A DNA stretch of 64,000 nucleotides from Algimonas arctica (GTDB lineage Bacteria; Pseudomonadota; Alphaproteobacteria; Caulobacterales; Maricaulaceae), in NCBI RefSeq assembly GCF_014652695.1, contig NZ_BMZH01000002.1:238656-302655 (forward strand), read 5' to 3'. Positions 26,822-35,361 of the stretch are shown in pieces. Within the stretch, counting starts at the first letter, position 1. Each line of letters begins with the position of its first letter. The translations under genes and the position numbers were made by a program. The notes under the pieces are model-generated. The model worked only from the letters and a program-made list of their open reading frames with translations, made no database searches and was not told the DNA's origin.

Positions 26822-27772
26822 TCAGTCCGGCAACCCGGCCGTCGTGGCCACGTCGTCCAACCCGGAAATCTTATAGGTGACAGCGCGAGCCTGGATCGGT
26901 TCACGACATTCCGAGCAGATCACTTGCGGATTGAGATCACCGCCACACACCTTATGCGACAAGAGCAGAGGCGGCCCCTCGGGCGCGACGTAATAAGTGT
27001 CCCCCCATTTCAAGAGCATTACTAAGGCGTGGTAATAATCCACGCCCTTGGATTTCAGCCGGTACTCATAGCGCGGTGGGTGGGTGTTATATTGCTTGGG
27101 CCGGATCATGCCGATCTCTTCGAGCCATACGAGTCGTTCGGACAATATATTCGTGGCCATTGCGGTGTCCGTCAAAATATCATCGAAGCGGTTAATGCCG
27201 GTATAGATTGAGCGTAGGATGAGCGACGCCCAGCGGTCGCCCATAATCTGCGCTGCCTGATCCATCAGTGAAATCGATTTGCGCTCCGCGTCCTTGCTGC
27301 GGCGGCGACGGCTGTATAGCGGGACCATCATGCCCAAGCCTGGGCCTTCGCACCAATCGACTTCCTTGGGATCAATTTCGCCATTGCAAGATCCGCAAGC
27401 GGGTAGTGGGTCAAACACTTTGCCGCAGTTCTTGTGAGTCAGCTCCACCACGATTTTTCCGGGAGCCTGCCAGCGGCGCTCCCACCGTAGCAGCATGAGG
27501 GCGACCCAATATAGGCCCTGACCTTTTTCGGTCATGATATATTCAAAGCGGGGCGGGCTTTCGCAATATTGGACCTTTTCCATCAGGCCCGCTTCGACGA
27601 GGCGTCGTAGCCGGTTGGAGAGGGACGCTTTCAGCAGGCCCGTGCGACGGCGAAACCCATCAAACCGTTTTCCGCCCAGCCAACTGACCTCCAAGATGAG
27701 GAGGGTGGGGTAGTCGCCCACCACTTCGAGCGCACGCCAAATGGAGCAAGATCGGATGAGTTTAGATTCCAT
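26822..27772 (-). CDS. Tandem HxlR-type transcription regulator with two zinc-ribbon-like motifs
   Basis: 316 residues made of two copies of one module. Copy 1: HxlR winged helix at about residues 8-105 ('FRRRTGLLKASLSNRLRRL') followed by Cys116-x9-Cys126-x2-Cys129. Copy 2: winged helix about residues 167-262 ('FDDILTDTAMATNILSERLVWL') followed by Cys276-x9-Cys286-x2-Cys289. Both Cys sets begin 'HK-x-CG'. HxlR proteins normally carry one domain of 100-120 residues and bind as dimers; here a single chain may form the pseudo-dimer. It is probably the local regulator of the catabolic genes (inference). GGATAGGGA precedes the ATG. Confidence 0.85.
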   Translation of the reverse strand: MESKLIRSCSIWRALEVVGDYPTLLILEVSWLGGKRFDGFRRRTGLLKASLSNRLRRLVEAGLMEKVQYCESPPRFEYIMTEKGQGLYWVALMLLRWERRWQAPGKIVVELTHKNCGKVFDPLPACGSCNGEIDPKEVDWCEGPGLGMMVPLYSRRRRSKDAERKSISLMDQAAQIMGDRWASLILRSIYTGINRFDDILTDTAMATNILSERLVWLEEIGMIRPKQYNTHPPRYEYRLKSKGVDYYHALVMLLKWGDTYYVAPEGPPLLLSHKVCGGDLNPQVICSECREPIQARAVTYKISGLDDVATTAGLPD

Positions 27773-27838
27773 TCCCTATCCTAATTGCGGGGTGTAACAG
27801 TGTTCATGAAACGGGTGTAGTCCGCCTCCCCATTGATA

Positions 27839-29200
27839 TCAATGCGCGTGTTTTTCCACATTACGCGCGGCGATGAAAAACAAGATCGCACCGACGATAT
27901 ATCCAGACACTGCGACAATCGCGATGGCGTACCGGATGCCCGATTCAAAGGCGAAGAAATTGTCGCCAATCATGGCGGTCAGGGTCGGCCCCGCGCCGAG
28001 ACCCACCGCATTGATCACAAACACATAGGCTGCGGAAATGGTTGCCCGCATACGGTTAGGTGCAAGTTGCTGGATGGTTGAAGGCGCGGCACCGACGGCG
28101 ACGGCCGCCGCCGAGAAGAACAGAATGAATGAAACAGCCAGCAATGGAATGCTATCGGTAAGCGGGAAGGTTAGCGCGCCGATTGAGCCGATGGCCGCAG
28201 ACCAACCGCAGAAGCGTAAGCGGACTTGGGGTGTGCCCCCGCCGATACGGTCCATTAGCGCGCCGCCGCCGATCAAACCGATCAGACCGCCGATTATCAA
28301 CATAGCGCCTGACAGGTACCCCGCAGCTGCGAGCTCCATTCCGAAGGTGCGCATCAACATGGCCGGAAGCCATGAGATCGAACCGAGGACTGACAAGTTC
28401 ACCATGCCGACCGCCAGAAACAGGCACCAAAAAAAGACTTTATTCTCGCGCATGTGGTCCATCACCGCGCTCATCGGCACTGGAGATTTATCGTTGGCTT
28501 CAGCTTCGGTGAAGCGTCGTTTGGGCTCAGGCAAAAACAAAAACAATGCAGCAATAAGAAGACCGGGCAATCCGGCGACCAAGAAAGCAACCTGCCAGGC
28601 TTTGACCTCGCCGAGTATTGGAAGGACGGTGGCATCGGCATTGGCGACCAAGGCAACAACCACAGCGCCGAGCATAAACGCCAGCCCCGCGCCCATCGCG
28701 GAGCCTAAGCCGTAAACGCCCATCGGCAAGCCGAGGCGGCCCTTCGGGAAACTATCGGAGATGACGGAATAGGCGGCCGGCGATAATACGGCCTCGCCCA
28801 CCCCAACGCCCATGCGGGCAATGAAAAACTGCCAGAAATTGGTTACGCCCGCACATATAGCGGTCATAATACTCCAGACGAAAATACCAGCGGCAACGAT
28901 TTTCATACGCGGCGCCCGGTCAATCAAACGCCCGATCGGAATGCCGGCAACGGTGTAGAACAGCGCGAAGGCAAACCCTTGTAACAGCCCGATTTGCGTA
29001 TCGCTGAGCTTGAGGTCAGCTTTGATTGATTCGACCAATAGGCCGATAATCATCCGGTCAATAAAGGAAAATATATAGGCGACGAAAAACGCCGCGACGA
29101 TCCCCCACGCCACAATCGGGCGGGGGAATGGCGCATCGTTCAAAGCTCCAACCGAAGCAGGCTTAAGCGATGAAGACGGTGACTTTGTCAGGTTAGACAT
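27839..29200 (-). CDS. MFS transporter, spinster-like
   Basis: 453 residues with 12 predicted membrane helices. MFS motif A-like 'GIPIGRLIDRAPRMKI' after helix 2, 'FSFIDRMIIGLLVESIKADL' in helix 1, and 'GVGVGEAVLSPAAYSVISD' in helix 4, all typical of the Spns/spinster-like group that moves lipids and hydrophobic acids. It probably imports or exports the cluster's substrate across the inner membrane. It is 15 nt downstream of the lipoprotein gene, so the two are one transcript. Confidence 0.88.
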   Translation of the reverse strand: MSNLTKSPSSSLKPASVGALNDAPFPRPIVAWGIVAAFFVAYIFSFIDRMIIGLLVESIKADLKLSDTQIGLLQGFAFALFYTVAGIPIGRLIDRAPRMKIVAAGIFVWSIMTAICAGVTNFWQFFIARMGVGVGEAVLSPAAYSVISDSFPKGRLGLPMGVYGLGSAMGAGLAFMLGAVVVALVANADATVLPILGEVKAWQVAFLVAGLPGLLIAALFLFLPEPKRRFTEAEANDKSPVPMSAVMDHMRENKVFFWCLFLAVGMVNLSVLGSISWLPAMLMRTFGMELAAAGYLSGAMLIIGGLIGLIGGGALMDRIGGGTPQVRLRFCGWSAAIGSIGALTFPLTDSIPLLAVSFILFFSAAAVAVGAAPSTIQQLAPNRMRATISAAYVFVINAVGLGAGPTLTAMIGDNFFAFESGIRYAIAIVAVSGYIVGAILFFIAARNVEKHAH

Positions 29201-29215
29201 GGGCCGGACCGACCT

Positions 29216-29758
29216 CTAGCCGAAGTCCTCCTCTAACCCCATTTCTTCGAGCAATTCAGCCCGGTCATAATATTCGCGCCACTCTTTGACGAGATCGCCT
29301 TCGACAATCAGCACACCAACGACAGGCACTTTGCCCGCGTGGCCGTTATAGACGAATTCATCTGTGCGCTCAATAAAGACAGCATCATTGATGACGCCGA
29401 TGTTGCGGATATTCAGGGTGATTTCCGACAGGCCTTCACCCATGTTGTTGATACGCTTGCGGATGGCCTCGCGGCCGTTAATCGGGTCGATCATCATGGA
29501 GTGTAATACGCCGTCTTCGGTGAAGAGGTCGGCAATTTTATTCCATTCCTTCTCATTCCAAGCCGTGATCATTTCTTCAACTACAGCGATTTTGTGAGCA
29601 TCTAATTCATTGGCGGCCATGGTCATATCTCCCGTATGTTGAGCAGTTTCGGTTTGCGGCTGTGCTGGCGTTGTCGATGCCTGTTCACCCAACTGATTGC
29701 AGCTGGACAAGACGCCCGCGCTCATGGCTGTGATGAAAAACAACTTGCGAATGTTCAT
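29216..29758 (-). CDS. Limonene-1,2-epoxide hydrolase-like lipoprotein
   Basis: 180 residues. Lipoprotein signal with lipobox 'GVLSSC', a Thr/Gln-rich linker, then an LEH/NTF2-fold domain: 'DGVLHSMMIDPINGREAI', 'ERTDEFVYNG' and 'EWREYYDRAE'. The Arg-Asp-Asp triad of LEH is kept (R and D in 'ERTDEF', D in 'EYYD'), but the water-positioning Tyr/Asn pair is replaced by hydrophobic/Ser residues, so epoxide hydrolysis is uncertain. LEH enzymes are normally cytoplasmic; this one should sit in the periplasm or on a membrane. Start ATG 29758 after GGGGGA. Confidence 0.78.
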   Translation of the reverse strand: MNIRKLFFITAMSAGVLSSCNQLGEQASTTPAQPQTETAQHTGDMTMAANELDAHKIAVVEEMITAWNEKEWNKIADLFTEDGVLHSMMIDPINGREAIRKRINNMGEGLSEITLNIRNIGVINDAVFIERTDEFVYNGHAGKVPVVGVLIVEGDLVKEWREYYDRAELLEEMGLEEDFG

Positions 29759-29781
29759 GATATCCCCCACTAGGTCTTTTT

Positions 29782-29793
29782 ATGAAAGTCATT
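29782..29793. promoter_or_regulatory. Cluster motif A (ATGAAAGTCATT)
   Basis: Between the divergent lipoprotein and carotenoid-oxygenase genes; contains the perfect small palindrome ATGA-AAG-TCAT. 24 nt from the lipoprotein start and 88 nt from the oxygenase start. Confidence 0.4.
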
Positions 29794-29880
29794 CGTGCGG
29801 CATGTTTCAACTCGCGTCAAGTGAAATGTAATGAACCGCAACGGACAGACGAAAAGTCAGATAATAGGGGATGACCTGTC

Positions 29881-31335
29881 ATGAAGATTGAACGTCTTGA
29901 GCCAATTAATTCGTCACTTCAGCCGTCCAACCACCCGTATCTTACGGGCCCGTGGACACCGCAGCATGAGGAGGTGACGGCGACTGACCTTGATGTGATC
30001 GAGGGGACGATTCCGACCGACATTGACGGAGTGTATCTGCGCAATACTGAAAATCAGGTACATCAGCCACTTGGTCGCCACCACCCATTTGACGGCGATG
30101 GCATGATCCACCAGATCAGTTTCAAAGACGGCAAAGCCGATTACCGCAACCGGTTCATTCAAACCCGCTGTTTCCAAGCCGAACAAATTACCGGCGGATC
30201 ACTGTGGGGCGGTTTGATGGATAGTCATGGTGTGTCCAAACGCCCGGGTTACGGCGCGCATGGCGCGCTCAAAGACAACGCCAGCACCGATGTCATCGTC
30301 CATGCAGGCAAGGCAATCTCGACATTTTATCAATGCGGGGAGGGCTATGTCATGGATCCCGAAACGCTGGAGCCGGAGGGAATTGCGCCTTGGGTTCCGA
30401 TCGACGGCATGTCAGCCCATCCCAAGGTTGATCCGGCGACCGATGAGTTGATGTTTTTTAACTACAGCAAGAGCGCGCCCTACATGCATTACGGCGTTGT
30501 GGATAAGCATGGCAAGCTCGTGACCTATGTCCCGATTGACGTGCCCGGGCCGCGCCTGCCGCACGATATGGCGTTTAGCGAGAACTACTCGATTCTAAAT
30601 GACCTGCCGGTTTTCTGGGACCAAAAACTGTTGGAACGTAACGTCCACGCCGTACGCGAACATGAAGGCTTGCGGTCGCGGTTCGGCCTGATCCCGCGTC
30701 ACGGTAAGGCCGAGGACGTCCGCTGGTTTGACGCCGCTCCGACGTTCGTGCTGCATTTTCTCAACGCTTATGAAGAGGGTGATGAAGTCATTTTGGATGG
30801 CTACTTCCAAGAGAACCCAACGCCGGAGCCGATCAAAGAAGCGGGCGAGCACGGCCATTTAATGGCCTATATCGACATGCACAGCTTTCGATCCAAGCTC
30901 CACCGCTGGCGCTTTAATTTGAAAGACGGAACAACCCGAGAAGAGCGGCTTGATGATCGGATCGTTGAATTCGGTATGATCAATCAATCTGTTGCGGGGC
31001 ATAAACACCGTTATATTTATAGTGTGACGTCCAAGCCGGGCTGGTTCCTGTTTAACGGGTTCATCAAGCATGATGTTGAAACCGGCGAGAGTGAGCAAGT
31101 GACGCTGGCGGAAGGGCGCTACGCGTCTGAGGCCCCGTTTGCGCCGCGCGTTAATGCCACGTCCGAAGACGACGGCTATATTGTCAGCTTCATTACGGAT
31201 GAAAACACTGGCACGTCGGAATGTATCTTAATTGATGCGAAGCGTTTCTCGGACGGTCCGGTTTGTCGTATTGCCCTGCCACATAAAATCAGCAGTGGCA
31301 CGCACACGACATGGGCGCCGCGCGACAAACTTTAA
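29881..31335 (+). CDS. Carotenoid/lignostilbene cleavage dioxygenase family protein
   Basis: 484 residues, a complete non-haem Fe(II) seven-bladed propeller oxygenase. The four iron-binding histidines are His180 ('SAHPKVD'), His228 ('LPHDMAF'), His292 ('LHFLNAYE') and His475 ('GTHTTW'), each in its family motif. Such enzymes split a C=C bond of carotenoids, apocarotenoids, stilbenes or isoeugenol-like phenylpropenes into two carbonyls. The adjacent CoA ligases and dehydrogenases would take the resulting aldehyde or acid onward (inference). It is monocistronic, convergent with the ligase gene 49 nt away. Confidence 0.93.
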   Translation: MKIERLEPINSSLQPSNHPYLTGPWTPQHEEVTATDLDVIEGTIPTDIDGVYLRNTENQVHQPLGRHHPFDGDGMIHQISFKDGKADYRNRFIQTRCFQAEQITGGSLWGGLMDSHGVSKRPGYGAHGALKDNASTDVIVHAGKAISTFYQCGEGYVMDPETLEPEGIAPWVPIDGMSAHPKVDPATDELMFFNYSKSAPYMHYGVVDKHGKLVTYVPIDVPGPRLPHDMAFSENYSILNDLPVFWDQKLLERNVHAVREHEGLRSRFGLIPRHGKAEDVRWFDAAPTFVLHFLNAYEEGDEVILDGYFQENPTPEPIKEAGEHGHLMAYIDMHSFRSKLHRWRFNLKDGTTREERLDDRIVEFGMINQSVAGHKHRYIYSVTSKPGWFLFNGFIKHDVETGESEQVTLAEGRYASEAPFAPRVNATSEDDGYIVSFITDENTGTSECILIDAKRFSDGPVCRIALPHKISSGTHTTWAPRDKL

Positions 31336-31383
31336 GGCCCCTATAAAGACAGCGGACGCACGAAAATGCGACCGCACCCCAAC

Positions 31384-33075
31384 CTATCCCGAAACGGCCA
31401 GTCGTCGCGTAACCTCAGTGCGAAGCTCATCGCGCGGGACCTTATTCATTGCGTTGCGCGGCAGGCTGTCGAGAATCACGATGAATTCCGGCCGCTTGAA
31501 GATGGCCGTGCCCTTACTCTCAAGCCATTCGGAAATGTCTGATAAGTCAACCGTGTGGTCGTCGCGCGGGACGACGGCAACCGCCACCCGTTCGCCGAGG
31601 TGGTCGTCAGGCAAGCCGACTGTGGCCGCTTCGCGAATTTTGGGGTGATCGACGATGAGGTCGTCCAGTTCAGCCGGAGAAATGTTGACGCCGCCGCGCA
31701 CAATAATCTCTTTGGATCGCCCCACAAAACTATAATATCGCGATAATGTCCCCTCACCCGCAATTTCAAATAAATCGCCAGTCTTGAAATAACCTTGCGC
31801 GTCGAAGGCGTTCGCGTTCAAGTCCGGCGAATTCCAATATCCGCTAAAAATAGTCGCGCCACCCAAGCGGAGTTCACCGATCTGTCCGGGTTTTGAAATC
31901 GTCTCCTCCGTCTTCGGGTCAACCAGGCGAGACTGCATGACCTCAGCGGATCGGCTTGACCACTCCACGCCTCTGGCCCCGAACCGAGGGAAATACCGCG
32001 CGCGATCGGCCGGATCTGGGACCGAAGTGGGGCTGGAGAAAAGAGACGACCCTTCATTGGAACCAAACACATTGGTGATTTCGATATTGTGGTCAGTCTT
32101 CCATGTTTCGATCAACCAAGGTGAAAGCGGCGCGGAGCCCGAGGCCACCGCCCGCAAAGACGAGATATCAAAGCTCTCCATCAGGTCTGGCTGCTTAAGC
32201 AGTGCGCCCAGTACGGCTGGTGGAGCGATCGTGTAGCTCACCGCTTCGTCTTGGATCTGTTGCAGGAAAATCCCGATGTTAAACGGATGATGAAGCACCA
32301 GTTTTGCCCCCAGCTGTAACCACGGCAATACAAGACCCCCAATCGATCCAATATTCACGAGCGGGAACGGATTGAGCAAGACATCGTCCGACGTCATCTC
32401 CGTAGCGTCCACGATTACTTCGGCGTTAAGGACCCAGTGGCTGTGGCAGCGCGGCACGCCCTTGGATCGGGACTCCGTGCCGGAAGTCCAGCAGATCGTG
32501 AGGATTTCCGCTGAATCGACGGCGTGTTTGGACAGATAGGCGTCGAGCACACGTTTGTCCGTTTGCGCGCCGCCACGCAGTACCTGCTCGCTGATCAACA
32601 CGGTCAGCCCCCCCGCTTCACCGGCAATTGACTGTGCCTGACCGCGGTGATCAAATCCCGCGAAGTGATCGACGGTGATGATCGCCTTGGGCGAAATATT
32701 CTCAATGATATGCTGAATCTCGTGCTGGCGGTATTGCATGACGATCGGACTAATGATCAGACCAAGCCGAGAGGCGGCTAGAAAAATGATCACCGCATCG
32801 ACCGTATTGGGCAGCTGCACGACCAGACGGTCATCTTTGCTCAGGCCCACGCGAAGCAACGCTATCGCTGCCCCATCCACTGCCTCATCCAATTCACGCC
32901 AGCTCAGGCGGCGCGGCTCGACCCCGTCTATACTCGCGCGGTTGAGTGGGTCCACCAAAGCACAGCTGTCCGGTGCGTTCGCGCAAGCCGCTTTGAACAG
33001 ATCATCAACGGTACTGTCGCCCCACCACCCATTTGCTCGGTAGGTTGCGACAGTGTCGTTTGACGTCAAAATCAT
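31384..33075 (-). CDS. AMP-forming acyl-CoA ligase
   Basis: 563 residues of the ANL superfamily: A3 loop 'CWTSGTESRSKGVPR', A5 'FGSNEGSS', A7 'YFKTGDL', A8 hinge 'RSKEIIVRGGVNISPAELD' and the catalytic lysine in 'NAMNKVPRDEL'. It activates a carboxylic acid as the acyl-AMP and then the CoA thioester. The unusual 'GSNEGS' in place of 'YGxTE' suggests a specialised substrate. It diverges from the DapB-like operon over an 85-bp gap holding cluster motif C. Confidence 0.9.
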   Translation of the reverse strand: MILTSNDTVATYRANGWWGDSTVDDLFKAACANAPDSCALVDPLNRASIDGVEPRRLSWRELDEAVDGAAIALLRVGLSKDDRLVVQLPNTVDAVIIFLAASRLGLIISPIVMQYRQHEIQHIIENISPKAIITVDHFAGFDHRGQAQSIAGEAGGLTVLISEQVLRGGAQTDKRVLDAYLSKHAVDSAEILTICWTSGTESRSKGVPRCHSHWVLNAEVIVDATEMTSDDVLLNPFPLVNIGSIGGLVLPWLQLGAKLVLHHPFNIGIFLQQIQDEAVSYTIAPPAVLGALLKQPDLMESFDISSLRAVASGSAPLSPWLIETWKTDHNIEITNVFGSNEGSSLFSSPTSVPDPADRARYFPRFGARGVEWSSRSAEVMQSRLVDPKTEETISKPGQIGELRLGGATIFSGYWNSPDLNANAFDAQGYFKTGDLFEIAGEGTLSRYYSFVGRSKEIIVRGGVNISPAELDDLIVDHPKIREAATVGLPDDHLGERVAVAVVPRDDHTVDLSDISEWLESKGTAIFKRPEFIVILDSLPRNAMNKVPRDELRTEVTRRLAVSG

Positions 33076-33106
33076 ACGGAAATCCCCAATGGCATCTTAG
33101 CGGCCG

Positions 33107-33118
33107 ATAAACTTTCAT
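33107..33118. promoter_or_regulatory. Cluster motif C (ATGAAAGTTTAT on the minus strand)
   Basis: Third copy of the motif, in the 85-bp gap between the ligase (start 33075) and the DapB-like gene (start 33161), 32 and 43 nt from the two starts. Confidence 0.4.
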
Positions 33119-33160
33119 AAAGATACTGACATAGAAGAGCAACTGGTCTAATCTGTTTTC

Positions 33161-34207
33161 ATGGATGAGACGACACAAACACGGGTTATTCAATGGGCGA
33201 CAGGGTCCATGGGGCGCACCGCGATGCGGATGGTGGTCGATGACCCAAGACTGACGCTGGCGGGCGCGCTGGTTTATTCTGACAAGAAAAATAATCTTGA
33301 TTTGGGCGAATTAATTCATTGCCCCACGACGGGCATTTTAGCCACGAATGACAAGGCGGCGATCTTTGAAACAGCGGCGGATGTCGTCATTCATATGCCG
33401 CGGATGACCTTGCCCTATGAGGCGATGGTGCCGGACATTATCGACCTTTTAAAGTCCGGTAAGAACGTCATTTCGACGGCGGGCTTTCATTGGCCCGATG
33501 CGCACGGACCGGACTACGCCGAGCCTCTGCGCGCGGCGGCACTGGAAGGCGGCGTCACGCTGGCGGGCGTCGGCGTCAATCCGGGCATGATAGCCGAACG
33601 CCTTCTGATGAGTGCAACGGCCATGTCTGTCGAGGTTGATGAGCTCAGCTTACACGAAACAGTTGATGCATCCGCCATGACCAGCAGCGCTTTCGTGTTC
33701 GAACTTATGGGATTGGGGTCGGATCCGAAGGATAAGGATATTCGTAAGGGACCTCTTGCCGATCTTTACGGTGCGCTATTCTCCGAGGTGATCTATTTTT
33801 GCGCGCATCATTTAGGCAGTTCGGTGGTGACGATCACACCGGACCACCGATTGACGATGGCGCCGCGTGATATTCAACTCATACCTGGAACGATTGCCAA
33901 AGGGACGGTTGCAGCCACTGAGTGGTGCTGGCGCGCGGTGTTGGCCGACGACACGGCGATCATTCTGTCAATTATCTGGACAGCCGATCTGTCGCTCCAC
34001 GATAGTGACCAACAAGGACATTGGACTCTAAAGATAAAAGGGCGTCCCAACATTACCATGACGCTCGATATTTCTGAAGCTGACCCGACCAAGCCGCCAT
34101 CGCGCGCGCTGACGGACGCGGTGTGCGCGGTCGTGATCAAATCTATTCCGGCCGTCTTGCGCGCGCCGCCGGGATTCTATGCTTTCAATCCAATCGGGCT
34201 AATCTAA
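33161..34207 (+). CDS. NAD(P)-dependent oxidoreductase, dihydrodipicolinate-reductase/DAP-dehydrogenase-like
   Basis: 348 residues. N-terminal Rossmann fold 'VIQWATGSMGRTAMRMVVDD' (split motif near residue 10), 'AGFHWPDAHG', and 'AGVGVNPGMIAERLLM'; the C-terminal half matches the pattern of the 2,4-diaminopentanoate dehydrogenase C-terminal domain ('DELSLHETVDAS'). It is not the lysine-pathway DapB, which is at 61390-62115. Relatives of this type recur in actinobacterial and sphingomonad catabolic clusters with poorly known substrates. Its stop overlaps the thiolase start (TAATG). Confidence 0.8.
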   Translation: MDETTQTRVIQWATGSMGRTAMRMVVDDPRLTLAGALVYSDKKNNLDLGELIHCPTTGILATNDKAAIFETAADVVIHMPRMTLPYEAMVPDIIDLLKSGKNVISTAGFHWPDAHGPDYAEPLRAAALEGGVTLAGVGVNPGMIAERLLMSATAMSVEVDELSLHETVDASAMTSSAFVFELMGLGSDPKDKDIRKGPLADLYGALFSEVIYFCAHHLGSSVVTITPDHRLTMAPRDIQLIPGTIAKGTVAATEWCWRAVLADDTAIILSIIWTADLSLHDSDQQGHWTLKIKGRPNITMTLDISEADPTKPPSRALTDAVCAVVIKSIPAVLRAPPGFYAFNPIGLI

Positions 34208-35361
34208 TGGACGTTTATATTCAGGATTGCGTACGCACTCCGCGCGGCAAGGGACGGGCGAGTGGCGGATTGGCGGATCAGACACCGCACGGTCTGGTTG
34301 GTCACTTGGTGGACGCGCTGGAAGCGCGTACAGGGCTTGAGCGCAAGGCGGTGCAGGCTTTGACATTGGGCTGTGTGGGCCAAGTTGGCGCGCAGGGTGG
34401 TAATGTCGCCATGACGGCCAAAATCCATGCTGACCTTTCCTCCGATTGTCCGGCGCATGTAGTCAATAATTTTTGCGCGTCCGGTCTGACCGCTATCGGT
34501 TTGGCCGCCAACACAGTCAGCTTGGGGCAAAACGACCTCGTGCTCGGCGGCGGTGTTGAAATGTTGTCGCGCGTTCCGTTCATGGCGGATGAAGCCAGCT
34601 ACTACAGTGACGCGAGTTTCAGCCCGACCAAGCAGTATATTCCCGTTGCGCTCGCGGCCGACTTGCTGGCGCAAAGCCAAGGCGTGACCCGCGCAGAGAT
34701 GGATGCGCTCTCGCTCCGGTCGCAACAGCGGGCCGAAGCAGCCGATCAACATGCTGGGTTGCAGGCCTCCCGTATCCAAATCGGTGCATTGGACCGCGAC
34801 GAAGCCATCCGACCGACTGACGCGGCGCGGATGGCAGCGATGCCGCCGGCTTTTTCAGATCTGGTAAAACCCTATGCGCGAGCCTTGGACGGCTCACCGA
34901 TCAACCATCAAATGACCAAATCCCATGCACCGCCCATGACTGACGGATCGGGATTGGCGCTGCTCGGAACGAAATACAGTCTGACCAATCCGCGCGCCCG
35001 CATCGTCGCCTATGCAGAAGCTGGCGGTGATGCGCGCGAGTCCTTGCTGGCGGGAATTGCGGCCATGGTGAAAACACTTTCACGCGCCAAATTACAACTC
35101 TCGGACATGGATCGGATAGAGTTCATGGAGGCATTCGCACCCACCGTTGCAATCTTTGAGCGGGACTTTGAACCGGACCTGTCCAAGGTCAATGTCGGTG
35201 GCGGTCACATCGCCAAAGGACACCCGATGGGCGCAACCGGGGCAATCCTGCTCTCCACATTGATGGATGCCTTGGACGTAACTGACGGACGCTTAGGCCT
35301 AGTCGTCGTGACGGGTGCCCAAGGTGCAGGCGCCGCAATGATCGTAGAAAGGCTGAGATGA
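34207..35361 (+). CDS. Thiolase-family acyltransferase with altered active site
   Basis: 384 residues. Nucleophile Cys90 ('VNNFCASGLTA') and catalytic His339 ('GGGHIAKGHPMGATGA') are present. However, the usual 'NEAFA' is 'MEAFA', and the C-terminal 'CxGGG' loop reads 'VVTGAQGAGAAM', so the second cysteine, which acts as base in ordinary thiolases, is replaced by Thr. It may cleave a substrate other than a simple 3-ketoacyl-CoA, or work in a different direction. The ATG overlaps the upstream stop by one base; the stop overlaps the next start by 4 nt. Confidence 0.87.
   Translation: MDVYIQDCVRTPRGKGRASGGLADQTPHGLVGHLVDALEARTGLERKAVQALTLGCVGQVGAQGGNVAMTAKIHADLSSDCPAHVVNNFCASGLTAIGLAANTVSLGQNDLVLGGGVEMLSRVPFMADEASYYSDASFSPTKQYIPVALAADLLAQSQGVTRAEMDALSLRSQQRAEAADQHAGLQASRIQIGALDRDEAIRPTDAARMAAMPPAFSDLVKPYARALDGSPINHQMTKSHAPPMTDGSGLALLGTKYSLTNPRARIVAYAEAGGDARESLLAGIAAMVKTLSRAKLQLSDMDRIEFMEAFAPTVAIFERDFEPDLSKVNVGGGHIAKGHPMGATGAILLSTLMDALDVTDGRLGLVVVTGAQGAGAAMIVERLR

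Noticed and set aside
33161-34207. Second lysine-pathway dapB
   Set aside because: Longer, with a DAP-dehydrogenase-type C-terminus and catabolic neighbours; the genuine dapB is at 61390-62115.
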